Shown here: positions 18,579 to 27,731 of the stretch, one piece after another
How positions within the stretch are numbered: the first letter of the stretch is position 1
How the letters are laid out: each line of letters starts with the position of its first letter
From: Bradyrhizobium sp. 186
Lineage (GTDB): Bacteria; Pseudomonadota; Alphaproteobacteria; Rhizobiales; Xanthobacteraceae
Length of the DNA: 64,000 nt
Reading direction: 5' to 3'
Assembly (NCBI RefSeq): GCF_023101685.1
Contig: NZ_CP082164.1
Span: 8,308,001-8,372,000, forward strand
The notes under the pieces: model-generated
Databases searched by the model: none
What the model saw: the letters and a program-made list of their open reading frames with translations, nothing else
Told to the model about the DNA's origin: nothing
Translations under genes and position numbers: made by a program

Positions 18579-18609
18579 AGAAAGCGCCCGCCCCCCACGG
18601 GCGCTTTCT
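18579..18609 (+). terminator. Strong hairpin, probable terminator
   Basis: A perfect 12-bp stem (AGAAAGCGCCCG at 18579-18590 with CGGGCGCTTTCT at 18598-18609) and a 7-base loop, downstream of the small membrane-protein gene. The T run within the second arm gives a short U tract. Confidence 0.7.
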
Positions 18610-18750
18610 CATGTCTGGAATCCTGTTTGCACTGTGGGTGCAGCGCGAGCATAAGGCGAGCAATCCACTGCGCTGCGGCTTCTCCGTTTGCATCCAGATC
18701 TCTCGAATACTGGATCGTCCGCCCCAGTGCGCAAGTGCGCGCAAGCCGGA

Positions 18751-19710
18751 TCATGCCTCGCGCAGCTCCGACGGCGTCGCGCCAAAGCGCTTGCGGAAGG
18801 CGCGGTTGAAATAGGACAGATCGGAGAAGCCCGATGAATGCGCGATGTCGCTGATCTTGCGCGCCCTGGCGCGGGGATCGCCGAGCAGCTTACGCGCGAG
18901 CAGCAGACGCTGCTCCAGCACGAATTCGGTGAAGGTGGTGCCGGCTTGCTCGAACAGGCGCTGCGCCTGCCGCGGGCTCAAGCCCGAGCGCGTGGCGATC
19001 TCGGACAAGCAGAGATCGTTGCGGCCGAGCGCCGCCATCACGTCGGCGCGCATGAGATCGAGACGCGCCGCCGCGTGTCCGCGGCCGCGCGCCAGGCTTG
19101 CATGCTCGGCATCGGTGCCGAGCAGAAGACCGACGAGATCGACCATGTGCTGCGAGGTCAGGCGCTGGCCGACGGCGTCGAGATGCGGCGCGTGATTGGC
19201 GGCGAGCGCGTGATAGCGGAAGATGGTCTCGGCAACCGCACCGTCGGAGAGCGCCTGCGAGAGCTTTTCCTCGGCGCGCGGATTGATGTCGAGCAGCGCG
19301 CGGCGCGGCATGCGGATGGTGGTGAAGCGGTCTTCGTCGGTGTGGCCGACCGTGCCGGTGACACCCATATCGACGAGCACCATCTGCGCGGGCGCAAGCT
19401 CGACGGTATGACCGTTCTGCCCGACGCGGACGAGGCCCGCATGGGCAGTGATCAGAACGAGATCGTCGCTGCCGTCGGCGAGGCTGCTCTGAGTGCGTGA
19501 ATATTGCGCGGAGGCGCCTTCGGGAACGGCGAGCACGATATTGCCGACCACGCTGATCTGTAGCCTGCAATCGATGCTGTCGCCGTGGCTCGGACCGATA
19601 TCGAGACCGCAGGGACCGCAGGCCCTGTCGCGCCAATGTTCAAAGGCCGGGCCGTGCGGCAGCCCCGCATATTGGTGAATGAAGATGCCCGGCGTCTTCG
19701 CTGCATCCAT
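18751..19710 (-). CDS. AraC-family regulator with N-terminal sensor domain
   Basis: 319 residues. The C-terminal 100 residues are an AraC DNA-binding domain with both HTH units (LCLSEIATRSGLSPRQAQRLF and ISDIAHSSGFSDLSYFNRAFRKRFG). The N-terminal two thirds match the AraC-binding-like domain seen in regulators such as FeaR. No catabolic gene is adjacent, so the target is unknown. It is transcribed away from the anti-sigma gene. Confidence 0.88.
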   Translation of the reverse strand: MDAAKTPGIFIHQYAGLPHGPAFEHWRDRACGPCGLDIGPSHGDSIDCRLQISVVGNIVLAVPEGASAQYSRTQSSLADGSDDLVLITAHAGLVRVGQNGHTVELAPAQMVLVDMGVTGTVGHTDEDRFTTIRMPRRALLDINPRAEEKLSQALSDGAVAETIFRYHALAANHAPHLDAVGQRLTSQHMVDLVGLLLGTDAEHASLARGRGHAAARLDLMRADVMAALGRNDLCLSEIATRSGLSPRQAQRLFEQAGTTFTEFVLEQRLLLARKLLGDPRARARKISDIAHSSGFSDLSYFNRAFRKRFGATPSELREA

Positions 19711-19885
19711 CTGATTTCTCGCCCCTCTTCAGCACCGCAACGAGCGGCGCCGACTTCAAAGTCCGGGCATTTGACGCCGCGAATTGGGGGAAGGTTCAAA
19801 TCGGGGCCGGATTCGGCCGGGCTTGTCGAAATGCGACGGCGGGATGGACCGTGGCGACAGCGGGAGCCGGCAATGTCTCCTCAAG

Positions 19886-19911
19886 GTCGTACTGGCCTTC
19901 GCCAGGACGAC
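19886..19911 (-). terminator. Hairpin after the anti-sigma gene
   Basis: GTCGTACTGGC (19886-19896) and GCCAGGACGAC (19901-19911) form an 11-bp stem with one mismatch. It lies 16 bp beyond the anti-sigma factor stop and could end that operon. Similar GTCGT-CTGGC hairpins are common as dispersed repeats in this genus, so both readings are possible. Confidence 0.45.
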
Positions 19912-19926
19912 GATGGAGTTTTCGGC

Positions 19927-20982
19927 TTACTTCTTCGCAGGCGCCTGAGGCTGTGACGGCGGCACCGTCTCGATCAGCTTGCCGGAAAACACCGGCGCCG
20001 AGGTCGGCTGGCCGTTGGGCGAGCCGCCGGACTGCTCGACGGTGACAGCATAGGTCGCGCCGTTGACGACGTCGGCATCGTAGGAGGCGAGCAGCGGGCG
20101 CGCGGTGAAATCTCCACCGTTGATCACGCCGAGCGAGCGCGGGCGCGGCAGCTTGTCGGAGATCAGCCAGAGCTCGAAGCTCTTGCCGGGCTCTGGTGTC
20201 GCGCCGACCTTGCGCACCGTGAAATTCCGCGTCGCTCCGTCGATGGTGAGGATGAAGGCGGGGCCACCGCCCTGGCCCTGCAACAGCGCGACATATTGCG
20301 CGGACGTGGTGAGCGGCGCGGGTGGCGTCTTCACCTCGACCGTCTGGATGCGCGGCACCGGACGCAGCACGCCCGGCAGGGCGCCGGGCTGGAAGATCTG
20401 AAGCGACAGCGTCACCAGCAGCACGGCCGCAAGCGCGCCGACGGCGGAGGCAATAGTGCGCCAGCGCTTCACGCGGCCCTCGAGGCGGATCACGTTGCTG
20501 TTGTCGACGACCGGCGCCTGCGGCGCGCGCGCGACCTGAAGATCCGGCGCGTGGACCTGCGGAATGAATATCGGCACGACATCCGGAATGGCATCCGGTT
20601 GGGGCCGATGCGGCTCCGGTTGCGACACCTCTTCTGACGATGAATCTTCTGATGATGAAGATTCCTGCGACGGAGGCTCCGGCGAGAATGACTCCGGCAC
20701 AGGCGGAGGTGGCGACGGTGAGGCTTCCGGCAGCGCCGGCGACTCCTGGGCAAAGGCCCTTCGCGCGAGCTCGGACTTGATGTTCTCCCACACGATCGGC
20801 CGCGGCTCGATCGTGCCGACCATCTGGTTAAGGACGCCGAGCCGGAATTCCCAGGCCCGCACGATTGCGGCGAACTCCGCGTCCACCGCCATCATGGTCG
20901 CGACCTGCCCGCGCTCATCGGCATCAAGTGTGCCGAGCGCATATTCCGCGGCGAGCGCGATATGGTCGTCCGTGTAGGCCAT
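19927..20982 (-). CDS. Transmembrane anti-sigma factor (RskA type)
   Basis: 351 residues. The N-terminal 75 residues form an anti-sigma zinc-finger-like/RskA N domain (ALAAEYALGTLDADERGQV). A low-complexity Pro/Ser/Glu-rich linker (about 75-135) follows, then one membrane helix (about 175-196) and a periplasmic RskA C domain (FELWLISDKLPRPRSLGV). It should hold the adjacent ECF sigma factor at the membrane until a periplasmic signal releases it. The gene starts 22 bp after the sigma factor stop, in the standard sigma/anti-sigma order. Confidence 0.88.
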   Translation of the reverse strand: MAYTDDHIALAAEYALGTLDADERGQVATMMAVDAEFAAIVRAWEFRLGVLNQMVGTIEPRPIVWENIKSELARRAFAQESPALPEASPSPPPPVPESFSPEPPSQESSSSEDSSSEEVSQPEPHRPQPDAIPDVVPIFIPQVHAPDLQVARAPQAPVVDNSNVIRLEGRVKRWRTIASAVGALAAVLLVTLSLQIFQPGALPGVLRPVPRIQTVEVKTPPAPLTTSAQYVALLQGQGGGPAFILTIDGATRNFTVRKVGATPEPGKSFELWLISDKLPRPRSLGVINGGDFTARPLLASYDADVVNGATYAVTVEQSGGSPNGQPTSAPVFSGKLIETVPPSQPQAPAKK

Positions 20983-21004
20983 CAGCTGCAGTCCAAAACC
21001 ACCT

Positions 21005-21550
21005 TCATAGTCCGAGGCATTCCCGGATATCCAACATGCTGCGCCGTAGCCACGTCTTCACCGTGTTGACGGGCGCGGCGAATTTCTCGGCCAGTTGCTC
21101 GCGACTCCAGCCGTTGTAATAGGCGAGAAGCACGAGCCTCTGACGGTCCGGCTCGAGCCGCCCGATGCATTCCAGCAGCCGCTTCAACTCCTCGGACATT
21201 TCCCGGCGCGCCAGCGGATCGGGACTGTCGGCGGCGACTTCCATCGCCTGGGGCTCTTCCTCGATGGAGACTTCCGTCTTCTTGCGCACGATGTCGATGG
21301 CGCGGTTGCGTGCGATGGATGCCATCCACGTGATCGGCGACGACAGCGCCGGATTGAACAGGCCGGCGCTGTTCCATATCTTGACGTAGGCCTCCTGAAT
21401 GACCTCCTCTGCGACATCCTGTCGGCGCAAGATACGGAGCACGACGCCATAGAGTTTCGCCCGCGTGGCGACGTAGAGCCGCTCGAACGCGGACTGATCG
21501 CCCTTCGCCACCGCCTCTATCAGCCCGACCAGCTCTGCTGGCGTCAGCAT
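21005..21550 (-). CDS. ECF-type RNA polymerase sigma factor (SigK/RpoE-like)
   Basis: 181 residues with sigma region 2 (FERLYVATRAKLYGVVLRILRRQDVAEEVIQEAYVKIW, about 23-60) and region 4 (LVLLAYYNGWSREQLAEKFAAPVNTVKTWLRRSM, about 142-176), and no region 3, as in all ECF factors. It is followed by its RskA-type anti-sigma gene. The EQLAEKF...VNTVKTWLRR region 4 helix and the RskA partner place it near the SigK group. The regulon is unknown. Confidence 0.9.
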   Translation of the reverse strand: MLTPAELVGLIEAVAKGDQSAFERLYVATRAKLYGVVLRILRRQDVAEEVIQEAYVKIWNSAGLFNPALSSPITWMASIARNRAIDIVRKKTEVSIEEEPQAMEVAADSPDPLARREMSEELKRLLECIGRLEPDRQRLVLLAYYNGWSREQLAEKFAAPVNTVKTWLRRSMLDIRECLGL

Positions 21551-21671
21551 TCAGCCCCCCAACGCGCGGCCCCGTCGCATCCCGCGCGGACCCTGGCACT
21601 CTGCTACCATAGCGCGCGGCAAAGCCCACCACCAAGGGGCGGGGCGCCACACTGTGGACAGCAAAGACGAA

Positions 21672-21696
21672 AGCCCGGACCTTGCGGGTCCGGGCT
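21672..21696 (-). terminator. Rho-independent terminator of fliI-fliJ
   Basis: A 10-bp perfect stem (AGCCCGGACC at 21672-21681 with GGTCCGGGCT at 21687-21696). On the minus strand it is followed by TTTCGTCTTTG, a T-rich tail. It lies about 50 bp after the fliJ stop. Confidence 0.75.
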
Positions 21697-21743
21697 CGCA
21701 AATTCTTCGGCAAGTTCTTGGCGATTTGTTCGCTAGCTGCGCC

Positions 21744-22163
21744 TCAGGCGATGGCGCCCATGCGGGCGCGCATCAGGCCGATGCTGTCGAGATCGGCCTG
21801 TTCACGGGCGCTTTCCTCGGCCCGTTCGCGGGCCTGGTCGCGCTCGTCCAGGAGCTCGACCTTCTTGAGCTCCTCGAAGGCCTCGCCAAGCGCGGCCTTG
21901 GCTTCCTCGAGCTGGCCCTTCAGCTCGTCGGCCGAGCGGGTCAGATTCTCGCGGCGCTGGATCGCGGCCTTGGCATAGGTTGGATAGGCGAAATGCGAGG
22001 GATCGTTGATCCCAGCGCGGTCCTGCTCGGTCTGGATCTCCCGTTCGAGATCGACCGACATCCGCTGGAAGTCGGCAATCATGGACTCGATCTGGGCGAC
22101 CCTGCGGCGCTTCTCGTCGACCTGAAATTTCTTCAGGCGGATGAGGGTATCACGTGACTTCAT
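21744..22163 (-). CDS. fliJ: Flagellar export protein FliJ
   Basis: 139 residues, almost entirely alpha-helical with long charged heptad patterns (KKFQVDEKRRRVAQIESMIADFQR and RSADELKGQLEEAKAALGEAFEEL), as expected for the FliJ coiled coil that links the FliI ATPase to FlhA. It follows fliI in the same direction with a 121-bp gap. The assignment rests on architecture and linkage, since FliJ sequences diverge strongly. Confidence 0.85.
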   Translation of the reverse strand: MKSRDTLIRLKKFQVDEKRRRVAQIESMIADFQRMSVDLEREIQTEQDRAGINDPSHFAYPTYAKAAIQRRENLTRSADELKGQLEEAKAALGEAFEELKKVELLDERDQARERAEESAREQADLDSIGLMRARMGAIA

Positions 22164-22284
22164 CGACTCGTACTCCCCAGAAGTCCCCTAGCTGCGCGTG
22201 GGACAACACCGGTCTCCCCAAAAGGGCCGATTTGGGCCCAGACCGGCTTGGCTACTCTGTGGATCGGATGATGACCGGACAAAG

Positions 22285-23610
22285 TTAGCGTTCCGTTTCC
22301 AAATTACCGAGGATTTGCGCCAACTGGCGGTAGCCGTCGGCAAGCGAGGCGCTTTCGTCCTTGCGCTGGCGCAGGAAGGCCTCCAGCGGCTCGTGCAGGC
22401 GGATCGCCTCGTCGACCTCCGGGCTGGAGCCGGCCCGGTAGGCCCCCAACCGGATCAACTCCTCCATGTCGGCATAGGTCGCCATCACCTGGCGCGCCCG
22501 CTGGATGGTCGGCCAGAACTGCGGATCCGCCGATTTCGGCATGGTGCGGGAGACGGATTTGAGGATGTTGATGGCGGGGTAGCGGCCGCGCTCGGCGATC
22601 GAGCGCTGCATCACGATGTGGCCATCGAGGATGCCGCGAACGGCGTCCGCGATCGGCTCGTTATGATCGTCGCCGTCGACCAGCACCGTGAAGATCGCGG
22701 TGATGGCGCCGATGCCGAGGCCGGGGCCCGCACGCTCCAGAAGCTTCGGCAGCTCGGTGAAGACGGTGGGCGTGTAGCCCTTGGCGGTGGGCGGCTCGCC
22801 GGCGGAGAGGCCGATCTCGCGCTGGGCCATTGCAAAGCGCGTCACCGAGTCCATCAGGCAGAGGACGTCCTGGTCTTCGTCGCGGAAATATTCGGCGACC
22901 GCAAGCGTCAGATACGCGGCCTGCCGCCGCATCAGGGCCGGCTCGTCGGAGGTTGCGACCACCACGACGGAGCGCGCCAAACCCTCTTCGCCGAGGTCGT
23001 CCTGCAAGAATTCCTGCACCTCGCGGCCGCGTTCGCCGATCAGCCCGATGACGCTGATATCGGCATCGACGTTGCGCGCGAGCATCGAGAGCAGCACCGA
23101 CTTGCCGACGCCGGAGCCTGCGAAGATGCCCATGCGCTGGCCGCGGCAGCAGGTGAGGAACGTGTTCATGGCGCGCACGCCGAGATCGAGCGGGGCGCCG
23201 ACGCGCTTGCGCGAATGCGCCGGCGGCGGCGCGTTGCGGAACGGCATCGGCGAGGCGCCTTGCGGCAGCGGCCCCTTGCCGTCGATCGGCTCGCCCAACG
23301 CGTTGACGACGCGTCCGAGCCAGGCCGCCGACGGCCGCACCTGGTTGGCGGCATTGGCGATGACCGCCTTGCAGCCGCGGCGCACGCCGTCGAGGCCGGC
23401 GAACGGCATCACGACGGCATTGTTGCCGGAGAAGCCGATCACCTCGCAGGGGATGGAACGGTTGGCGCCGGTCTCGATCACGAGCCGCGCCCCGACCGAC
23501 ATGGCGTGAATCGGGCCGGCCACCTCGACCATCAGCCCGCGAACGCCGACCACGCGGCCATAGATGTTGACGCCGTCGATGTCGCCGATCTGTTCGGCAA
23601 GAGCCTTCAT
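22285..23610 (-). CDS. fliI: Flagellar export ATPase FliI
   Basis: 441 residues, F1-beta-like ATPase. The Walker A motif AGSGVGKS is at 164-171, the [10 protein letters not shown] motif follows, and the Walker B strand is [20 protein letters not shown]. It energises unfolding and chaperone release during flagellar protein export. It is the paralogue of RhcN at 60.8-62.2 kb in the same window. The closer match to flagellar proteins, with FliJ next to it and no SctL-type gene upstream, separates the two. It is divergent from ctrA across a 415-bp control region. Confidence 0.95.
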   Translation of the reverse strand: MKALAEQIGDIDGVNIYGRVVGVRGLMVEVAGPIHAMSVGARLVIETGANRSIPCEVIGFSGNNAVVMPFAGLDGVRRGCKAVIANAANQVRPSAAWLGRVVNALGEPIDGKGPLPQGASPMPFRNAPPPAHSRKRVGAPLDLGVRAMNTFLTCCRGQRMGIFAGSGVGKSVLLSMLARNVDADISVIGLIGERGREVQEFLQDDLGEEGLARSVVVVATSDEPALMRRQAAYLTLAVAEYFRDEDQDVLCLMDSVTRFAMAQREIGLSAGEPPTAKGYTPTVFTELPKLLERAGPGLGIGAITAIFTVLVDGDDHNEPIADAVRGILDGHIVMQRSIAERGRYPAINILKSVSRTMPKSADPQFWPTIQRARQVMATYADMEELIRLGAYRAGSSPEVDEAIRLHEPLEAFLRQRKDESASLADGYRQLAQILGNLETER

Positions 23611-23695
23611 AAGAGGGCCTTCATAAGGGTGGGGCCTTCATGAATTGGAGCTTCATGGCGAAAACCTTAAGTTTCGCCATATTTCTGAACGCCGC

Positions 23696-23710
23696 TTAAC
23701 TTCGTGTTTA
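23696..23710. promoter_or_regulatory. Possible CtrA binding box
   Basis: TTAACTTCGTGTTTA at 23696-23710 matches the CtrA consensus TTAA-N7-TTAA with a single mismatch in the second half site. It lies 86 bp upstream of the fliI start and 316 bp upstream of ctrA, so it could mediate CtrA control of fliI, autoregulation of ctrA, or both. Confidence 0.4.
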
Positions 23711-23754
23711 CCCGCATCGTTAATCATTGCGTCACTGTCTTTGTGACTGAACGT

Positions 23755-23946
23755 GACTCCCCTTCAGAAGAAGGCTGAGTCGCGGGAGTCGGTTAGACCC
23801 GTCTCTTAAAGTGGAACTTGAACGGAATCGGGTAACGAAAGCTGCTTCACGCGCAATACCTTAGGGCGATTCGGGAAAAATTGCACTGGGGGGACTTGCG
23901 TTCCAGAATCAGAGTTTGTTAACCATCTGTCGTCAGGATCCGAATC
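23755..23946. promoter_or_regulatory. ctrA leader with seven GANTC (CcrM) sites
   Basis: GANTC, the methylation site of CcrM in alphaproteobacteria, occurs at 23755, 23777, 23786, 23825, 23868, 23906 and 23942: seven sites in 192 bp immediately upstream of ctrA. Random expectation is below one. In Caulobacter the ctrA P1 promoter is controlled by the methylation state of a GANTC site, so this cluster is a natural candidate for cell-cycle-linked control. Confidence 0.7.
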
Positions 23947-24025
23947 AGTTGTTCAAAGGCGTTTTGTTGAGTGCCGCGAATGCGGCCGACCTGACGCCCA
24001 GGAGCGGCGACTATGGGGAACTGGC

Positions 24026-24727
24026 ATGCGCGTTTTGCTGATTGAAGATGACAGCGCCGTCGCGCAGTCGATCGAGCTGATGCTGAAGTCTGAGAGCTTC
24101 AATGTCTACACGACCGATTTGGGGGAAGAAGGCGTCGATCTCGGTAAATTATACGATTACGACATTATTCTTCTCGACCTCAACCTGCCCGACATGTCCG
24201 GCTACGACGTGCTCAAGCAGCTCCGGGTCTCCAAGATCAAGACACCGATTCTGATCCTCTCCGGCCTCGCCGGCATCGAGGACAAGGTCAAGGGTCTCGG
24301 CGTCGGTGCCGACGACTACATGACCAAGCCCTTCCACAAGGACGAGCTGGTTGCCCGCATCCACGCGATCGTGCGCCGCTCCAAGGGCCATGCCCAGTCG
24401 GTCATCCAGACCGGCGACCTCGTCGTCAACCTCGACACCAAGACGGTCGAAGTCGGCGGCCAGCGCGTGCATCTGACCGGCAAGGAATACCAGATGCTGG
24501 AGCTGCTCTCGCTCCGCAAGGGCACGACGCTCACCAAGGAAATGTTCCTCAACCACCTCTATGGCGGCATGGACGAGCCCGAGCTGAAGATCATCGACGT
24601 CTTCATCTGCAAGCTCCGCAAGAAGCTCGCCAACGCTTCCGAAGGCCGCAACTTCATCGAAACCGTGTGGGGTCGCGGCTACGTGCTGCGCGAGCCGCAC
24701 GAGCAGGAAGAGCGCATTCCCGCCTGA
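24026..24727 (+). CDS. ctrA: Cell-cycle response regulator CtrA
   Basis: 233 residues. Receiver domain at 1-120 with the phosphoacceptor Asp51 ([17 protein letters not shown]), acidic pair Asp8/Asp9 and Lys in [10 protein letters not shown]. OmpR-type winged helix at about 125-225 ([30 protein letters not shown]), with the very conserved CtrA pattern throughout. It is the master transcription regulator of cell cycle, motility and division genes, phosphorylated through CckA-ChpT. chpT is also in this window, 8-9 kb downstream. The leader carries a GANTC cluster. Confidence 0.97.
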   Translation: MRVLLIEDDSAVAQSIELMLKSESFNVYTTDLGEEGVDLGKLYDYDIILLDLNLPDMSGYDVLKQLRVSKIKTPILILSGLAGIEDKVKGLGVGADDYMTKPFHKDELVARIHAIVRRSKGHAQSVIQTGDLVVNLDTKTVEVGGQRVHLTGKEYQMLELLSLRKGTTLTKEMFLNHLYGGMDEPELKIIDVFICKLRKKLANASEGRNFIETVWGRGYVLREPHEQEERIPA

Positions 24728-24774
24728 TCACGTTTCTGCCGCGAGCCCTTCGGGGCTTGCTCCTCCCAGCCTGG

Positions 24775-24806
24775 ACCCCGCCGCAAATGGCGGGGTTTTG
24801 TTTTTT
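24775..24806 (+). terminator. Rho-independent terminator of ctrA
   Basis: An 8-bp GC-rich stem (ACCCCGCC at 24775-24782, GGCGGGGT at 24789-24796) with loop GCAAAT, followed by TTTGTTTTTT. Confidence 0.9.
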
Positions 24807-24894
24807 GGGGCGCGAACAGGACGTCGTCGCCCTCCTGGCGTTGAACCGCTATCCTCCTCCCGCCGACGAATGGTCGCTGCACGATGGGGGAACG

Positions 24895-25299
24895 ATGATC
24901 CTGCAATCACTCGCCGGCCTTCCCGCTTTCCTGGTCTATTTCTGCACCGGGCTGATCGCGATCGTGGCGTATCTGTTCGTCTATACCCGCATCACCCCGC
25001 ACAACGAGTTCCAGCTCATCCGCGACGACGACCCGGCCGCGGCGATTGCGCTCGGCCTCAGCCTGCTCGGCTTCGTGGCGCCGCTGGTCAGTGCGATCGC
25101 GCATTCGGCCAACGTGCTGGACTGCCTGATCTGGGCCCTCGTCGCGCTGATCGTCCAGGTCGTCGTGTTCTATCTCGTGAAGGTCCCGGTGCCGAACCTC
25201 TCCGCGCGGATCGCCGCGGGCGAGCTTGCACCGGCGATCTGGCTCGGGCTGTCCTCGCTCGCCGCGGGCCTCTTGAACGCCGCCTGCATGATCTACTGA
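24895..25299 (+). CDS. DUF350 (YjfL-type) membrane protein
   Basis: 134 residues, four hydrophobic helices in two similar pairs, the DUF350 arrangement seen in E. coli YjfL. The ATG at 24895 is preceded by GGGGGAA. It is the first gene of a three-gene unit with a YgiB-like protein (1-bp gap) and a glutathionylspermidine-synthase-like enzyme. This trio occurs together in many proteobacteria, so a shared function in envelope or polyamine-conjugate metabolism is likely but undefined. Confidence 0.8.
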   Translation: MILQSLAGLPAFLVYFCTGLIAIVAYLFVYTRITPHNEFQLIRDDDPAAAIALGLSLLGFVAPLVSAIAHSANVLDCLIWALVALIVQVVVFYLVKVPVPNLSARIAAGELAPAIWLGLSSLAAGLLNAACMIY

Positions 25300-25300
25300 C

Positions 25301-25693
25301 ATGGCAGCAAAGCCCCCCGGCAAAGAGTTCGGCAAGCGCCGGCCGGCCCCACCGCCGCCGGCACCGCGGGAGCCGGTGAAGCGCTCCAGCCACGTCGCGC
25401 TGCTGGTGATGGGCACGATCGCGGTCGGCACCACCGCCTACACGCTGATGCCGCGGCAGAATTGCGAGCCCCCTCCCCCCGGAACGGCGCCGGCGCAGAC
25501 GAGCACCGCGTGCAGCAGCAGCCGCAGCTCGTCGGGTGGCAGCGGCGGCTCGCGATGGTCGTCACGATCGAGCTTCTTCAGCAGCGACTCCGCGACCCAT
25601 TCGTCGTCGGGGACATCGTCCGATTCTGGCTCGGGCGGCGTGACGCGCGGCGGCTTCGGCTCCTTCGGGCACGGCTTCTCGGGCGGCGGCTGA
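25301..25693 (+). CDS. YgiB-like (DUF1190) protein, low-complexity tail
   Basis: 130 residues: a Pro/Arg-rich N terminus, one hydrophobic segment (HVALLVMGTIAVGTTAYTLM, about 31-50), then a Ser/Gly-rich stretch and a glycine-rich end (TRGGFGSFGHGFSGGG) typical of the YgiB/YjfM proteins. It lies between the DUF350 gene and the ATP-grasp gene with gaps of 1-3 bp, so the three are co-translated. The molecular role is unknown. Confidence 0.7.
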   Translation: MAAKPPGKEFGKRRPAPPPPAPREPVKRSSHVALLVMGTIAVGTTAYTLMPRQNCEPPPPGTAPAQTSTACSSSRSSSGGSGGSRWSSRSSFFSSDSATHSSSGTSSDSGSGGVTRGGFGSFGHGFSGGG

Positions 25694-25696
25694 GAC

Positions 25697-26857
25697 ATGC
25701 AGCGCATCGTCTGTCCCGAACGCAACGACTGGCGGCAGACCGCCGAACTATGCGGCTTCAATTTCCACACTATCGACGGCAAGCGCTATTGGGACGAGCG
25801 CGCCTACTACGCCTTCACGCTCGACGAGATCGAGCGCGGGATCGAGACGCCGACCGGCGAGATCGACGCGATGTGCCTGGAGCTCGCCGGCCGGGTGATC
25901 GGCGACGAGCACCGTCTGCGGCGATTGAATATCCCTGAGGCGTTCTGGGATCTGATCGCGGCGAGCTGGGCGCGCGACGACCGCAGCCTCTATGGTCGGC
26001 TCGACCTGAAGTTCGACGGAAAAGGACCGGCGAAGCTGCTCGAATACAACGCGGATACGCCGACCTCGATCTTCGAGGCTGCGGTGTTTCAATGGACCTG
26101 GCTGGAGCAGGCCATCGAACGTCGCATCATCCCGGCGCGGGCCGACCAGTTCAACTGCATCCACGAGCGGCTGATCGAAGCGTGGAAGACGATCGGCGCG
26201 GGACGCCATCTGCATCTCACAGGCACCACCGGCAATGACGAGGACGCCGGTACGCTGACCTATCTCGATGACACCGCGCGCCAGGCCGGACTATCGACCA
26301 CGCTGCTCGACATCGAGCAGATCGGCTGGCGCGATGTGGCCGGCGGCTTCGTCGATCTCGACGACCGCGCCATCGCGCTCGCCTTCAAGCTCTACCCCTG
26401 GGAATGGATGTTCCACGACGCCTTCGGTGCCAAGCTAACCGGCGCACCGACGCGCTGGATCGAGCCGCCGTGGAAGGCGGTGCTCTCCAACAAGGGCATC
26501 CTGCCGCTGTTATGGGAGTTGTTTCCGAACCATCCCAATCTGCTGCCGGCCTTCTTCGAGGACGATTCGCGCGTCGCCGAGCTCGGCAGCTCCTATGTGC
26601 GCAAGCCATTGCTGTCGCGCGAGGGCGCCAATGTTACGCTGGTCTTCGGCGACGTGCCGCTCGACGCGCACGCGGGCCCCTACGGTGCCGAAGGCTTTGT
26701 GCGCCAGGCGCTCGCGCCGCTGCCGAACTTTTCAGGCTTCTATCCGGTGATCGGAAGCTGGCTGGTGAACCACGAGCCGTGCGGGCTATCAATTCGCGAG
26801 GACGAGAGCCCGATTACCGGCAACGGCTCGCGCTTCCTGCCGCACGCGATTTTGTAG
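25697..26857 (+). CDS. Glutathionylspermidine synthase-like ATP-grasp enzyme (YgiC/YjfC type)
   Basis: 386 residues, the size of the stand-alone synthetase domain without the amidase of bifunctional Gsp. Typical motifs are KLLEYNADTPTSIFEAAVFQW near 110, the acidic EDDSR, and the ATP-binding RKPLLSREGANV and EGFVRQALAPLPNF segments. It probably ligates an amine or peptide with ATP; YgiC-type proteins have not been shown to make glutathionylspermidine. The stop is followed after 1 bp by the convergent cheR stop. Confidence 0.85.
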   Translation: MQRIVCPERNDWRQTAELCGFNFHTIDGKRYWDERAYYAFTLDEIERGIETPTGEIDAMCLELAGRVIGDEHRLRRLNIPEAFWDLIAASWARDDRSLYGRLDLKFDGKGPAKLLEYNADTPTSIFEAAVFQWTWLEQAIERRIIPARADQFNCIHERLIEAWKTIGAGRHLHLTGTTGNDEDAGTLTYLDDTARQAGLSTTLLDIEQIGWRDVAGGFVDLDDRAIALAFKLYPWEWMFHDAFGAKLTGAPTRWIEPPWKAVLSNKGILPLLWELFPNHPNLLPAFFEDDSRVAELGSSYVRKPLLSREGANVTLVFGDVPLDAHAGPYGAEGFVRQALAPLPNFSGFYPVIGSWLVNHEPCGLSIREDESPITGNGSRFLPHAIL

Positions 26858-26858
26858 A

Positions 26859-27731
26859 TCACCTCGCCGCGGCGACCTTCAGCGGCTGCGGCATCAACCC
26901 GCCCATGGGGCGGCCGGAACGCGCCGGGTTGAGCTGATAAAGCCCGCGGCGGTCGGTGACGGGACGGAAGGCATCGGTGATGCCGACGACAGATTCGGCC
27001 GCGCCGAGCAGCAACGTGCCGTCGGATTCCAAACCCTTCGCCATGCGCTCGAAGATCACGGCCTTGGTGTCCTGGTCGAAATAGATCAGCACGTTGCGGC
27101 AGAAGATCACGTCGAACGTGCCGAGATGGGAAAAGTCCTGCAACAGATTGAGCTGACGGAACTGCACCATCGAGCGAATGTCGGCATTGAGCTGCCAGAC
27201 ATCGCCCAACTGCGTGAAGTATTTGACCAGGAGCCCGATCGGCAGGCCGCGCTGCACCTCGAACTGGCTGTAGACGCCGGCCTTGGATTTCTCCAGCACC
27301 TCCTGCGACAGATCGGTGGCGACGATCTCGATGCACCAGCCCGCAAGCGCGGCGCCCTTCTCCTTCAGACACATCGCGATCGAATAGGGCTCCTGCCCCG
27401 TCGAGGATGCCGCCGACCAGATGCGAAGCGACTTGCGCGCCGCGCGCGCCTGGATCAGTCCGGGCAGGATGGTGTCGCGCAGATGATCGAACGGGATCTT
27501 GTCGCGGTAGAAGAAGGTTTCGTTGGTGGTCATCGCCTCGACCACGTCGGTCGCAAGCCGGCCGTCACCGTTCCTGATCTTGAGGACGAGATCCGGAATG
27601 CCGGGAAGGCTCGCCTTGCGGGCAAGCGGCAGCAACCGGCTCTCGACCAGATACTGCTTTTCGGCGGAGAGATCGAGACCGGAGCGCTCTTTCAGGAACT
27701 TGCGCAGGTATTCGTAGTCAACCGGCGTCAC
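26859..27731 (-). CDS. cheR: Chemotaxis receptor methyltransferase CheR
   Basis: 290 residues. An N-terminal helical CheR domain is followed by an S-adenosylmethionine-dependent methyltransferase fold ([18 protein letters not shown], then [13 protein letters not shown]). It methylates glutamates on chemoreceptors. It is the last gene of the che operon and its start overlaps the cheB stop by 4 bp. Confidence 0.94.
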   Translation of the reverse strand: MTPVDYEYLRKFLKERSGLDLSAEKQYLVESRLLPLARKASLPGIPDLVLKIRNGDGRLATDVVEAMTTNETFFYRDKIPFDHLRDTILPGLIQARAARKSLRIWSAASSTGQEPYSIAMCLKEKGAALAGWCIEIVATDLSQEVLEKSKAGVYSQFEVQRGLPIGLLVKYFTQLGDVWQLNADIRSMVQFRQLNLLQDFSHLGTFDVIFCRNVLIYFDQDTKAVIFERMAKGLESDGTLLLGAAESVVGITDAFRPVTDRRGLYQLNPARSGRPMGGLMPQPLKVAAAR

